From an uncultured Collinsella sp. (GTDB taxonomy: Bacteria; Actinomycetota; Coriobacteriia; Coriobacteriales; Coriobacteriaceae): a stretch of DNA of 64,000 nt. Position numbers and translations under genes: made by a program. Of this stretch, positions 34,254 through 43,500 are shown piece by piece. The DNA lies in contig CALEBN010000043.1 of the NCBI GenBank assembly GCA_937943045.1, positions 101,241 to 165,240 on the forward strand. Reading direction: 5' to 3'. Numbering within the stretch: position 1 is the first letter of the stretch; each line of letters opens with the position of its first letter. The notes under the pieces were generated by a model, which did no database searches, was not told the DNA's origin, and was given only the letters and a program-made list of their open reading frames with translations.

Positions 34254-35054
34254 GTGGGATTTCGCGACGTTAAGCGTTCTAAGAGTGCAAAAGACACGCG
34301 TGTCATTGCTATCATCAACCAAAAAGGCGGCGTAGGTAAGTCCACCACGGCTGTAAATCTTGCAGCAGCGTTGGGTGAACTGGGCCGAAAGACGTTAATT
34401 GTCGATTTTGACCCGCAGGGTAATAGTACGAGTGGTTTTGGAATCGAAAAAGAAGAACTCGATCACTGCATCTATGATGCATTGCTGAACGATGTTCCGG
34501 CGGAATCGCTCGTTCTTGATACAAATTGCAATAAGGTATTTGTAATCCCGGCAACTATCCAGCTTGCGGGTGCGGAAATCGAACTTGTCAGTGCGATTGC
34601 CCGTGAGACTCGCTTAAAGGATCTGCTTGAGCCTGTTCAGGATGAGTTTGATTTTATATTCATCGATTGCCCGCCATCGCTTGGTTTGCTGACCATCAAT
34701 GCGTTAACAGCAGCAGACAGTGTTTTGATTCCTATTCAATGCGAATATTACGCACTCGAAGGTGTCACAAAGCTGCTTGAATCGATGAAGATGGTTAAAA
34801 CACGCCTTAATAAGAGCCTTGATACTTATGGCGTGCTCATGACTATGTACGATTCGCGCACATCGCTTTCGAACCAGGTTGTGGAAGAGGTTCAATCGTA
34901 TTTTGGTGACAAGGCATTCAAGACCTTGATTCCACGCACAGTTAAAATTTCAGAAGCACCCTCGTTCGGTGAGCCAGTAATTACCTATGCGCCACAGAAC
35001 AAGGGCGCAAAGGCGTATATGAACCTTGCTAAAGAGGTGATTAAGCGTGCCTAG
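34254..35054 (+). CDS. parA: Chromosome-partitioning ATPase ParA/Soj
   Basis: 266 residues. Deviant Walker A NQKGGVGKSTTAVNL, Walker A' LIVDFDPQGNSTSG, Walker B FIFIDCPPSLG. Moves ParB-parS complexes over the nucleoid and in relatives modulates DnaA. The GTG at 34254 follows AGGAGG. Confidence 0.96.
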   Translation: MGFRDVKRSKSAKDTRVIAIINQKGGVGKSTTAVNLAAALGELGRKTLIVDFDPQGNSTSGFGIEKEELDHCIYDALLNDVPAESLVLDTNCNKVFVIPATIQLAGAEIELVSAIARETRLKDLLEPVQDEFDFIFIDCPPSLGLLTINALTAADSVLIPIQCEYYALEGVTKLLESMKMVKTRLNKSLDTYGVLMTMYDSRTSLSNQVVEEVQSYFGDKAFKTLIPRTVKISEAPSFGEPVITYAPQNKGAKAYMNLAKEVIKRA

Positions 35055-35952
35055 TCCTAAGAAGCGCGGCGGCTTGGGTCGTGGTCTCAATGCACTGGTC
35101 TCAGAAGCTGAATATGAGACTGGTGGATCTGCAGCGTCAGCATCAAATGCCGTTTCGGAAACTAAGCTTCCAATCGAAGACATCGTTCCGAACCCAAATC
35201 AGCCACGAATTCACTTCAACGAGACCGAGCTTCGAGAGTTGAGTGAGTCAATTCAGGAGCATGGCGTTCTTCAGCCGCTTCTTGTGCGCAAGCACGGTAA
35301 TGGCTATGAGATTATCGCAGGTGAGCGCCGTTATCAGGCTTCGAAACTTGCGGGTCTTGAGGAGCTCCCCGTCATCATTAAAGATGTTGATGATGAGCAG
35401 ATGCTTGCACTCGCGCTGATTGAAAACCTTCAGCGCTCTGACCTTAACCCCGTCGAAGAGGCAAAGGGATATCGACAGCTCATCGATGCGAGCGGTATGA
35501 CTCAAGAAGCCTTGTCAAAGGCTGTCAGCAAGTCTCGTTCCGCAATCACCAATTCGTTGCGCCTGCTTGATCTTCCAGAGGTAGTTCAGCAGATGATCTT
35601 CGAAGGCAAGCTGACTGCTGGTCATGCGCGTGCAATTCTTGCGGTTCCGTATGAAGATGCGCGCATTAATCTTGCTGAGAAGGTTGTTGCAGAGGGATTG
35701 TCTGTCCGTGCGACAGAAAATCTTGCCCCACTGTTTTCTGCCGGAGAGACGCCTAAAACACCTCGCCCTGCAACGCCTCAGTCTTTTAAGAAGGCTGCAC
35801 GCGTTCTGCGTCAGGTGTTTAACACGAACGTTCGCGTCAAGAGCTCGCGCGGCAAGAATAAAATCGAGATCGAGTTTAAGGATGAGGAAGAGCTGTCTCG
35901 CATTCTTGGCGAGATGATTCAATTTGACCAGGGAGATCAGGATGAAGAATAA
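35047..35952 (+). CDS. parB: Chromosome-partitioning protein ParB/Spo0J (CTPase)
   Basis: 301 residues. CTP-binding motifs VRKHGNGYEIIAGERRYQAS and ENLQRSDLNPVEEAKGY; HTH MTQEALSKAVSKSRSAITNS that reads parS; C-terminal dimerisation domain. GTG start overlaps the parA end by eight bases. Binds the three parS sites 0.9 kb upstream. Confidence 0.95.
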   Translation: MPSPKKRGGLGRGLNALVSEAEYETGGSAASASNAVSETKLPIEDIVPNPNQPRIHFNETELRELSESIQEHGVLQPLLVRKHGNGYEIIAGERRYQASKLAGLEELPVIIKDVDDEQMLALALIENLQRSDLNPVEEAKGYRQLIDASGMTQEALSKAVSKSRSAITNSLRLLDLPEVVQQMIFEGKLTAGHARAILAVPYEDARINLAEKVVAEGLSVRATENLAPLFSAGETPKTPRPATPQSFKKAARVLRQVFNTNVRVKSSRGKNKIEIEFKDEEELSRILGEMIQFDQGDQDEE

Positions 35953-36196
35953 AGTTCTGACTGCTCTTGCTTTGGTTGCAACTGTAGCGGTTGGTGCGTT
36001 TGCGGGATTTAAGATCGCAACAGACGATGAATTGCGTGGTCGTCTGCTTCGCGGAGCGCAAGATATCGTCGATACGTCCAAAAGGAAAATGGATGTTATG
36101 ACTGAGGATGTCGCTATGCGTACAGCTCAGGTAACTAAGAATCCCAAGATTAATCAAGATTGGGTTAACCATCAATGGGAAAATGTAGGCTTTTAG
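35942..36196 (+). CDS. Small single-pass membrane protein downstream of parB
   Basis: 84 residues from the ATG at 35942, which overlaps the parB end by 11 bases (GGGAGATCAGG upstream). One N-terminal helix (VLTALALVATVAVGAFAGFK) and a charged cytoplasmic or periplasmic tail (RLLRGAQDIVDTSKRKMDVM). Not recognised. Coupled translation with parB suggests a link to segregation or origin anchoring. Confidence 0.7.
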   Translation: MKNKVLTALALVATVAVGAFAGFKIATDDELRGRLLRGAQDIVDTSKRKMDVMTEDVAMRTAQVTKNPKINQDWVNHQWENVGF

Positions 36197-36215
36197 GTAC
36201 CTAACAATTACTAGC

Positions 36216-36268
36216 CTTTTTTAAGGGGTCCTTGTCCGAACGCCAGAACAAGGACCCCTTATTTCTTT
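36216..36268. terminator. Bidirectional terminator between parAB and rlmN
   Basis: AAGGGGTCCTTGT pairs perfectly with ACAAGGACCCCTT; U-tracts lie on both sides (TTATTTCTT on plus, TTAAAAAAGG region on minus). Confidence 0.88.
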
Positions 36269-36320
36269 CGAAAAAGTTGTTGAACAATCGCTCGATGCGA
36301 ATTAGCGATAGATTTGAAAC

Positions 36321-36350
36321 AGCCCCGGTTGCAATTAAGCAACCGGGGCT
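36321..36350 (-). terminator. Perfect 12-bp stem-loop after rlmN
   Basis: AGCCCCGGTTGC-AATTAA-GCAACCGGGGCT. On the minus strand GTTTC follows, giving a weak U-tract; probably the rlmN terminator. Confidence 0.6.
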
Positions 36351-36356
36351 GTTCGA

Positions 36357-36372
36357 TGTTTCACATGAAACG
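36357..36372. promoter_or_regulatory. Degenerate parS-like site (14 of 16)
   Basis: TGTTTCACATGAAACG, two changes from consensus, in the parAB-rlmN convergent gap, 2.2 kb from the main parS cluster. Confidence 0.5.
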
Positions 36373-36388
36373 TTTAGGTTGGTCTCCC

Positions 36389-37441
36389 CTACGCGTTCTT
36401 CTGAACCTTGAAGCGCTGCTTGAGTTGGCCGCAAGCAGCGTCGATATCGTTGCCGCGAGAGTTACGGATCGTGGTCTCAATGCCACGGGACTCAAGACGA
36501 CGCTGAAGGTCTTCAACCTTATGAATCGGTGACGGTTTGAGAGGACTGCCCTCGATATCGTTGAGCTGGATCAGGTTGACGTGGCACAGCGTGCCCTCGC
36601 AGAAGTCGCAGAGCGCCTGCATCTCGGGGTTGGTGTCATTGACGCCCTCGATCATGGCGTATTCGTATGTCGGACGGCGGCCGGTCTTTTCGGTGTAGAG
36701 CTGAAGGGCCTCGTGAAGGCGCAAAAGCGTGTACTTCTTAACGCCCGGCATGAGCTTATTGCGCGTGGACTGAATGGCAGAGTGCAGCGAGACGGCGAGC
36801 GTGAACTGCTCGGGAATGTCGGCAAACTTGCGAATACCAGGAATGACGCCGCTGGTGGAGACAGTGAGATGACGTGCTCCAATACCGATTCCATCGGGGT
36901 CATTAAGAATACGCAGTGCCTTGAGGACCTCGTCGTAGTTGGCGAAAGGCTCACCCTGGCCCATGAAAACTACGCTCGTCGCGCGCTCGCCAAAGTCGTT
37001 GGAAACGTGGAGTACCTGGTCAACGATCTCTTGAGCGGTCAGTGAGCGCTTGAGGCCGTTCAGACCGGTAGCGCAAAAAGCGCAGCCCATACCACAGCCG
37101 GCTTGGGTAGATACGCAGACAGACAGCTTGTTGCGACGAGGCATGCCGACGGTCTCGACGGAGATACCGTCGTGGTACTCGAGTAGGTATTTACGAGAGC
37201 CATCCTTAGACACCTGCTTGGCGAGCTCGGTCGGCGTGTCGAAGGCAAATGCCTCCTTCAGCTGCTCGCGGAAGGCCTTGGGAAGGTTGGTCATGTCATC
37301 AAACGAACAAACGTTCTTCTCAAAAACCCATTCGATGAGCTGCTTTGCGCGAAAAGCGGGTTGGCCGAGTTCGGCGACAAGTTCGCGAATATCGTTTTGG
37401 CTCAAGTCGCGAATGTCTTGAGATTTAGTCCTGGGATTCAT
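36389..37441 (-). CDS. rlmN: Dual-specificity RNA methyltransferase RlmN
   Basis: 350 residues. Radical SAM enzyme methylating A2503 of 23S rRNA and A37 of some tRNAs. Cluster motif AGCGMGCAFCATG (CxxxCxxC), VVFMGQGEPFANY, VSLHSAIQSTRNKLMP, and the methyl-carrying Cys near the C-terminus (NDIDAACGQLKQRF). ATG at 37441 chosen by homology; the ribosome site is weak. Confidence 0.96.
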   Translation of the reverse strand: MNPRTKSQDIRDLSQNDIRELVAELGQPAFRAKQLIEWVFEKNVCSFDDMTNLPKAFREQLKEAFAFDTPTELAKQVSKDGSRKYLLEYHDGISVETVGMPRRNKLSVCVSTQAGCGMGCAFCATGLNGLKRSLTAQEIVDQVLHVSNDFGERATSVVFMGQGEPFANYDEVLKALRILNDPDGIGIGARHLTVSTSGVIPGIRKFADIPEQFTLAVSLHSAIQSTRNKLMPGVKKYTLLRLHEALQLYTEKTGRRPTYEYAMIEGVNDTNPEMQALCDFCEGTLCHVNLIQLNDIEGSPLKPSPIHKVEDLQRRLESRGIETTIRNSRGNDIDAACGQLKQRFKVQKNA

Positions 37442-37526
37442 GGAAGCCTTTCGATTTTGGGGAAACGTAGAGGGTATCGCTACAATATGGTATCAGCTGC
37501 AGGAATTATAGAGGAGGAGTCTGCCC

Positions 37527-38492
37527 ATGCCGGGTAAAAGCCTAGAGAACATGCACGTAGCGGTCTTGGCGGGCGGCCATTCCGCCGAACGCGAGATTTC
37601 GCTCAATTCTGGAAAGAATGTCGTGGAGGCACTGAAGGAGGCCGGCTACACCTCGGTGGAGCTGCTCGACACCGCCGCCGATGACTTTATGGTGACTATG
37701 GCGACCGGTGGCTTCGACGTGGCGTTTATCGCCATGCACGGCGCCGGCGGCGAGGATGGCGCCATGCAGGGGGCCATGGAGACGCTGGGTATCCCCTACA
37801 CGGCGTCAGGCGTGCTCGCCAGCGCATGTGGCGCCGATAAAGAGGTTTCAAAGCTTCTGTATGCCAAGGCGGGCATCCCCATTGCCCCCGGCCTGGCGCT
37901 TGAGGCGGGCGACGAGGTCGATATCGATCGTATCGTCGAGATTTGTGGCGAGCGGTGCTTTGTAAAGCCCGCCGTCAACGGCTCCAGCTATGGCATCTCT
38001 CTGGTCCATGAGCCCTCCGAGCTACCCGCGGCAATCGCCAAGGCGTTTGAGTACGGCGACAAAGTGCTGGTCGAGAAGTGCATCGAGGGTACCGAGATTA
38101 CCGTCGGCGTATACGGCGAGGATGACGTGCGCGCCCTGCCGATTGTTGAGATCCGTAAGCCCGAGGACTGCGAGTTCTACGATCTGGACGTGAAGTATGT
38201 GGACCCCACGGATATCCATCGCATTCCGGCGCAGATTTCCCCCGAAAACTATGCACGTGCCCAGGAACTTGCCTGCGCGGCCCATAAGGCACTCGGCTGC
38301 CTGGGCATTTCACGCAGCGACTTTATCGTGAGCGAGGATGGCCCCGTCATCCTCGAGACCAACACGATTCCCGGCATGACCGATACGTCGCTGTATCCGG
38401 ATGAGATTCGCCACACCGATGACATGACGTTCCCACAGGTCTGTGACAGTCTGATTCGTATGGGACTTCGTCGAGCGGGCGTTGCATGCTAA
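37527..38492 (+). CDS. ddl: D-alanine--D-alanine ligase
   Basis: 321 residues, ATP-grasp enzyme for peptidoglycan precursors. VAVLAGGHSAEREISLNSGK, MHGAGGEDGAMQGAMETLGI, CFVKPAVNGSSYGISLV, and metal site GPVILETNTIPGMTDTSLYP. GAGGAGGAG precedes the ATG. A possible promoter (TTGGGG, 18 bp, TACAAT) ends at 37486. Confidence 0.95.
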   Translation: MPGKSLENMHVAVLAGGHSAEREISLNSGKNVVEALKEAGYTSVELLDTAADDFMVTMATGGFDVAFIAMHGAGGEDGAMQGAMETLGIPYTASGVLASACGADKEVSKLLYAKAGIPIAPGLALEAGDEVDIDRIVEICGERCFVKPAVNGSSYGISLVHEPSELPAAIAKAFEYGDKVLVEKCIEGTEITVGVYGEDDVRALPIVEIRKPEDCEFYDLDVKYVDPTDIHRIPAQISPENYARAQELACAAHKALGCLGISRSDFIVSEDGPVILETNTIPGMTDTSLYPDEIRHTDDMTFPQVCDSLIRMGLRRAGVAC

Positions 38493-41380
38493 TCGAGGAC
38501 GCTGTTTCGTCGGGAACGCCGCAGTTTGTCATCGATTCCTATGCCACGCTTGCCGAGCGTGCCAAAACCCAATCGTTTGGTCTCATCGAGGAAGATGTTA
38601 TCGTCCTCGATACCGAAACCACGGGTCTTTCGGTGCAGGACAATGAACTGATTGAGATCTCGGCTGCCCGTCTTTCGGGCCGCGAGATCGTCGACCGGTT
38701 CGATACCTTCGTGCACCCCAAGCAGCTGATTCCCGCCGAGATTACCGAACTCACGAGCATTACAAACGCCGATGTGGTGGATGCCCCATCGGCCGTCGAT
38801 GCCGTGGCCGCTCTCGCCGATTTTGTCGGCGGCTGCCCGGTGATTGCGCATAACGCCACCTTCGACCGTTCGTTTATCGAGTCGGTCAAGGGCGGTGTCA
38901 ACGTCAGCGACATCTGGATCGATTCGCTGGCACTGTCGCGCATCGCACTTCCGCGCTTGGCCTCGCACAAGCTGTCTTTTATGGCCGACTTGTTTGGGTG
39001 CGATTCGGTGTCGCATCGCGCGAACGCAGACGTTGATGCCCTGTGCGGTGTGTGGCGCGTGCTGTTGGTTGCGCTTACCGACCTGCCTTCGGGCCTTATG
39101 GCGCGCTTGGCGGACATGCACGCGGACGTGCCTTGGTCCTATCGCCCCATTTTTTCTTTTTTGGCCGGCCAGAACCCGGGTTCGATATTTTCGCTCAGCG
39201 CCGCTCGTGCTGACGTGCTCAAGGCCGATCGTGCAGACGATCGCGTTGATGCGGACGAGTTGCCGGTCCTTAAGATGCCGAGCCGTGAAGAGATCGAGGC
39301 GGATTATGCCCCCGGTGGCCTAGTCAATCGCATGTATCCCACGTACGAGCCGCGCGATGAGCAAATCGCGATGGCGCTCGAGGTCCGTGACGCGCTCGTT
39401 ACGGGAACGCATCGCGTGATTGAGGCGGGGACGGGCGTCGGCAAATCGATGGCTTACCTGGTGCCTTTTGCCGAGGCTGCCCGCCGAAACAACATTACCG
39501 TCGGCATTGCGACCAAATCGAATAATCTTGCCGACCAGCTTATGTACCATGAGCTACCAAAGCTCGCCGAGCAGCTGGACGGGGGCCTGTCGTTTTGTAC
39601 ACTCAAGGGCTATGACCACTATCCGTGTCTGCGCAAGCTCGAGCGCATGAGCCGTGGTCAGGTTGAGATCACCACCAAGCGCGATCCTGCTGACACGCTC
39701 ACGGCGGTTGCGGTGATCATGGCGTATGTGTGCCAATCTGCCGATGGCGACCTCGATTCACTCGGCATTCGCTGGCGCAGCGTCAACCGTCCCGACTTTA
39801 CGACGGCTTCGCGCGAGTGTGCTCGTCGTCTGTGTCCGTTCTTCCCTGACAAATGCCTGGTCCACGGGGCGCGCCGTCGTGCGGCACATGCCGACGTGGT
39901 GGTCACCAACCATTCCCTGTTGTTCCGCAACGTGGCCGCCGAGGGGAGGATTTTGCCCCCGATTCGTCACTGGGTGGTCGACGAGGCCCATTCCATCGAG
40001 CGCGAGGCCCGTCGCCAATGGGCGCGCGTGGTTTCGGCAGATGAGTCGCGCGTGCTGTTTGAGCGCTTGGGTGGGTCGAGTGCCGGCGCGCTGAGTCAGG
40101 TTTCCCGTGATTTGGCCACTTCCGAGGGCTCCACGCTCTACCTGGGACTCACCGCCAAAGCGACGTCGACGGTTGCCCGCGCGAGCATGGCGATTGCCGA
40201 TGTGTTCGATGGTGTGCGCGAGCTCGGCCGTCGCGCCCGTGGGAGCTACGATAACGCGAATCTGTGGATTGGCCCCGAGCTGCGCGAGTCGGATGACTGG
40301 CACGATTTTTTGCAGTCGGCCCATACCGCAATTGATGCACTGGACCAAGCGGATAAAAGCGTGGACGCGCTGGTGCAGGCCGTCGCTGCCGATAAGCCCG
40401 AGGTCGTCGTCGACCTGGGCGATATTTCGCGCCGTCTGCACGAGTTGGTCGAGAATCTCAAGCTCATCATTGAAGGCACGGATGAGCACTACGTGTACTC
40501 GCTGCAGGTTAACCGTCGGCTGCGTGCGGGCGGGGAGTCTATGACCGCCGAGCGCATCGATATCGGCGAGGCCCTGGCGAACGAGTGGTTGCCCGAGGTG
40601 CACACGGCCATCTTCGCTTCGGCGACCATGACGGTGTCCAAGAGCTTTGAGCATTTCAACCATGCCGTCGGCCTTGATCGCATCGGTGCCTCGACATCAT
40701 CGTCGCTGCACTTGGATTCGAGCTACGATTTCGATTCGAATATGGCCGTGGTCGTGGCTGGGGATATCCCCGATCCGCGTGATCGCGAGCACTATCTGTC
40801 AGCGCTCGAGCGTGTGCTGGTCGATGCCCATCTCGCCATGGGTGGATCGGTGCTCACGCTCTTCACTAACAGGCGCGATATGGAGGACCTGTATGCCCGC
40901 GTCGAGCCCAAATTGGCGCGAGCGGGCCTGGAGCTCAATTGCCAACAGCGCAACTCGTCCCCGCGTCGCCTGCGCGATCGGTTTATCAACGAGCCGACCT
41001 CATCGCTCTTTGCGCTCAAGGCCTTTTGGGAGGGCTTTGACGCCAGCGGCGAGACGCTGCGCTGCGTCATTATCCCCAAGTTGCCGTTTTCGAGCCCCAC
41101 GGATCCTCTTTCGTGCGAGCGCAACCTGCGCGAAGACCGTGCCTGGGCGCGCTACTCGCTGCCCGAGGCGGTGCTCGAAGTCAAGCAAGCCGCCGGCCGT
41201 CTCATTCGCTCGTCGACCGATTGCGGCGTGCTCATCTTGGCAGATCCGCGCTTGGTGACAAAGGGCTACGGCAAGAAGTTCTTGACGTCGCTGCCCACGA
41301 CTTCCTACCAGCGTATCGAGTCGGCACAGATCGGTCATTATTTGCAGCTGTGGCGTGCACGCCACGAGCGACGCCGTTAA
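38486..41380 (+). CDS. dinG: Exonuclease-helicase fusion, DinG/DnaQ type
   Basis: 964 residues; overlaps ddl by 7 bases. Residues about 35-205 are a DEDDh 3'-5' exonuclease (VIVLDTETTGL, VIAHNATFDRSF, HRANADVDAL). Residues about 285-964 are an XPD/DinG superfamily 2 helicase: Walker A IEAGTGVGKSMAYL, DEAH box WVVDEAHSIE, motif FASATMTVSKSFE, and VKQAAGRLIRS. Cys residues in YDHYPCLRK, VCQSADG and RECARRLCPFFPDKC suggest an intact iron-sulphur cluster, unlike Staphylococcus DinG, which lost helicase activity. Likely acts in repair of structured or RNA-containing DNA. Confidence 0.92.
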   Translation: MLIEDAVSSGTPQFVIDSYATLAERAKTQSFGLIEEDVIVLDTETTGLSVQDNELIEISAARLSGREIVDRFDTFVHPKQLIPAEITELTSITNADVVDAPSAVDAVAALADFVGGCPVIAHNATFDRSFIESVKGGVNVSDIWIDSLALSRIALPRLASHKLSFMADLFGCDSVSHRANADVDALCGVWRVLLVALTDLPSGLMARLADMHADVPWSYRPIFSFLAGQNPGSIFSLSAARADVLKADRADDRVDADELPVLKMPSREEIEADYAPGGLVNRMYPTYEPRDEQIAMALEVRDALVTGTHRVIEAGTGVGKSMAYLVPFAEAARRNNITVGIATKSNNLADQLMYHELPKLAEQLDGGLSFCTLKGYDHYPCLRKLERMSRGQVEITTKRDPADTLTAVAVIMAYVCQSADGDLDSLGIRWRSVNRPDFTTASRECARRLCPFFPDKCLVHGARRRAAHADVVVTNHSLLFRNVAAEGRILPPIRHWVVDEAHSIEREARRQWARVVSADESRVLFERLGGSSAGALSQVSRDLATSEGSTLYLGLTAKATSTVARASMAIADVFDGVRELGRRARGSYDNANLWIGPELRESDDWHDFLQSAHTAIDALDQADKSVDALVQAVAADKPEVVVDLGDISRRLHELVENLKLIIEGTDEHYVYSLQVNRRLRAGGESMTAERIDIGEALANEWLPEVHTAIFASATMTVSKSFEHFNHAVGLDRIGASTSSSLHLDSSYDFDSNMAVVVAGDIPDPRDREHYLSALERVLVDAHLAMGGSVLTLFTNRRDMEDLYARVEPKLARAGLELNCQQRNSSPRRLRDRFINEPTSSLFALKAFWEGFDASGETLRCVIIPKLPFSSPTDPLSCERNLREDRAWARYSLPEAVLEVKQAAGRLIRSSTDCGVLILADPRLVTKGYGKKFLTSLPTTSYQRIESAQIGHYLQLWRARHERRR

Positions 41381-42294
41381 AGCGGGCAGGTCAGGCTCTT
41401 CGCCATATCGCATAGACGCTTTGCCGAGGCGGGGTCATCCAGTATGCGGATAGCTCCGCCCGCTGCGATTACCTGGCAGAACAGCCAGTGCTCTGACCCA
41501 TAACGCACGGTCACCGTCGCCATGTCTGCCCCGTTTGGCTCAATCGACATGATGCCGGCCCAGTCTAGGCGCTCTGCCATGTCGAGCGGCATGAGGAGTT
41601 TTGCGCTCTGCTCCGCTTGGGAAAGGGATTCGTGGAGGGATGCGGACGCGGGCGCGTGGCGCTCCACAGAATCGTCGGTAAGGGTAAGGCCTTCGATTTT
41701 GTCCATGCGGTAGGAGCGCTGCTCATCGACTTCGACATCCCAGGCAATCAGATAGGTTTGGTCGCCATGCGTCGCGATGCGCAGGGGGTCGATGAGACGC
41801 TCACGCGGTCGTGTGTCGTCCATCGAACGGTAGATGATGCGGCATCGAACGCCGTCTTGAATCGCGCAGTTCAGCTGTTGCCAGTGTGATCCTCGGGCAA
41901 CGGTATCGACGACGCGCTGGTTGTAGCCGAGTTTCTCGGGTAGGAGGGCGTGTCGGATACGCTCTGCTGCCCGAGAGTCGATTCCCATCGATTCGAGTTC
42001 GTGGTTGAGCACGGCACCTTCGGCGGCACTTAGGCGCAAGGGCAGCACACGCCCCGCATCGCCTGTCAGGATGATGCACTCGCCGTGGCGTTCGCAGATG
42101 ATGCGTGCTCCCGACTCACGGTCAGCGAGGGTCGAGACGATATCGATAATTTCGTCGAGCGCCGCACCCGTGATATCAAAACGGCTGCAGATATCCCCTC
42201 GTGTCATACCGGTCTCGCCGGCAGCGTAGAGGGCCTCCATGATGTCAATCGCACGCGAGAGCCTTTGCTCGCTGGTGAGTTTACGCACGGGCAT
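41377..42294 (-). CDS. WYL-domain regulator, PafC-like
   Basis: About 305 residues: N-terminal helix-turn-helix (QRLSRAIDIMEALYAAGETG, TRGDICSRFDITGAALDEII), WYL domain (CRIIYRSMDDTRPRERLIDP, YLIAWDVEVDEQRSYRMDKI) and C-terminal WCX-type part. The ATG at 42294 (AAAGGA upstream) overlaps the preceding WYL gene by 14 bases. Pairs of such genes are PafB/PafC in actinobacteria, activators of the DNA-damage response that sense single-stranded DNA; no proteasome genes are seen nearby. Confidence 0.85.
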   Translation of the reverse strand: MPVRKLTSEQRLSRAIDIMEALYAAGETGMTRGDICSRFDITGAALDEIIDIVSTLADRESGARIICERHGECIILTGDAGRVLPLRLSAAEGAVLNHELESMGIDSRAAERIRHALLPEKLGYNQRVVDTVARGSHWQQLNCAIQDGVRCRIIYRSMDDTRPRERLIDPLRIATHGDQTYLIAWDVEVDEQRSYRMDKIEGLTLTDDSVERHAPASASLHESLSQAEQSAKLLMPLDMAERLDWAGIMSIEPNGADMATVTVRYGSEHWLFCQVIAAGGAIRILDDPASAKRLCDMAKSLTCPL

Positions 42295-43303
42295 GCTCGT
42301 GCACCGTCCTTTCGATGAGGTGGTTCCACGCCAGTTTAAGTGCATCGGGCGCAACGGGTCTCATGCCGTCCATGGCGTGCTCCATACAAAACGAGGCAGC
42401 GGCATTAAAGTCGCGCACGCCGACGGTCCAGGTCCAACCCTCTTCGGTGTGCGTGAGCTCCCCGCGACCGCGCGTTAGGCCGCTGACCATGTCGGCCTGG
42501 GCTTGCGGGGCAAACGAAAAGGTCGCCATAACGGGCTTGCAATCGGCAAAATCAAACTCAAAGAACAGGCGATCGTTCAGGTTAAAGTCGGCGGGGATGG
42601 AGTAGGCCTTCGAGGGGCGCCATGCGCGAACGATACGGTCGCAGCGAAACGTCCTGATTTCATCGGTGGCGTTGTCGAGTCCGCAAAAATACGCCACACC
42701 CTCGTGCTCAAACATGCCGTATACGCAGACGGTGCGCTCTTTTTGCTCCCCGTGCCCGTTTTGATACAAAAAGCGCAGTGCGCAGCGTTCGGCGAAAGCG
42801 CTCCACACCGCATCGACGGCGGGTAAGCGACGGGCGGGAGGCTCTTCTGCGGTCGATGCGCCGGTGAGGTAGGCGATCTTGGAGCGTATGTCTGCAAGCG
42901 GCGTGGCAAACGCGGCCGAACCGGTCGCAAGGGTCTGGTCGATAGCGTCGAGCAAGATGTCCGCGTCGTCTGCGGTGATGAGGCCACCGGCCGCAAACGT
43001 GTGCTCGCGATCGATGGTCCACGCGCTTTCTTCGGTTTCTTGGGCGCCTGCTGCGCGAACTTCCTTGATCGTGATTCCGCGTTCGAGGAGTTTTTCGCGA
43101 TCGCGGCGAAACTTGCGCTTGTCCGAGTCGATATTGCCCGACCCATAGCCAAGATCGGAATCCAGGACAATTTGCTCTGTGGTCAATGGCTCGGGAGAGC
43201 TGTTGAGGACAAAGAACAGATTGAGGATGCGCTGGGCGGTCTTGTCGAAACCGGGTTCCGGCGCCCCATTTTTATTCGTTACGGTTGTATCGCTTGCCGT
43301 CAT
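42281..43303 (-). CDS. WYL-domain regulator, PafB-like
   Basis: About 340 residues: HTH region (TAQRILNLFFVLNSSPEPLT, DSDKRKFRRDREKLLERGIT), WYL domain (CALRFLYQNGHGEQKERTVC, GVAYFCGLDNATDEIRTFRC) and C-terminal domain. ATG at 43303 has GAGGA upstream; an in-frame ATG at 43336 has none. First of the two WYL genes, convergent with the helicase fusion. Confidence 0.85.
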   Translation of the reverse strand: MTASDTTVTNKNGAPEPGFDKTAQRILNLFFVLNSSPEPLTTEQIVLDSDLGYGSGNIDSDKRKFRRDREKLLERGITIKEVRAAGAQETEESAWTIDREHTFAAGGLITADDADILLDAIDQTLATGSAAFATPLADIRSKIAYLTGASTAEEPPARRLPAVDAVWSAFAERCALRFLYQNGHGEQKERTVCVYGMFEHEGVAYFCGLDNATDEIRTFRCDRIVRAWRPSKAYSIPADFNLNDRLFFEFDFADCKPVMATFSFAPQAQADMVSGLTRGRGELTHTEEGWTWTVGVRDFNAAASFCMEHAMDGMRPVAPDALKLAWNHLIERTVHEHARA

Positions 43304-43500
43304 AGAATCCTCGCATGGGAAGGTGTTTGATGCCATGATTTTAGTCCGATATGGAGATTAGGCTATATCCTTGTCCGCTTGGGGCGTTAAGATGCCCAGA
43401 ATTCGGCCGTTTGCGCCCGCTCGGGGTATACTTTCGACTATATACGGTTCTAATGTGCATACATTGGGCCTATTTGTCGGATTATGGATGTGGAGCGCAT

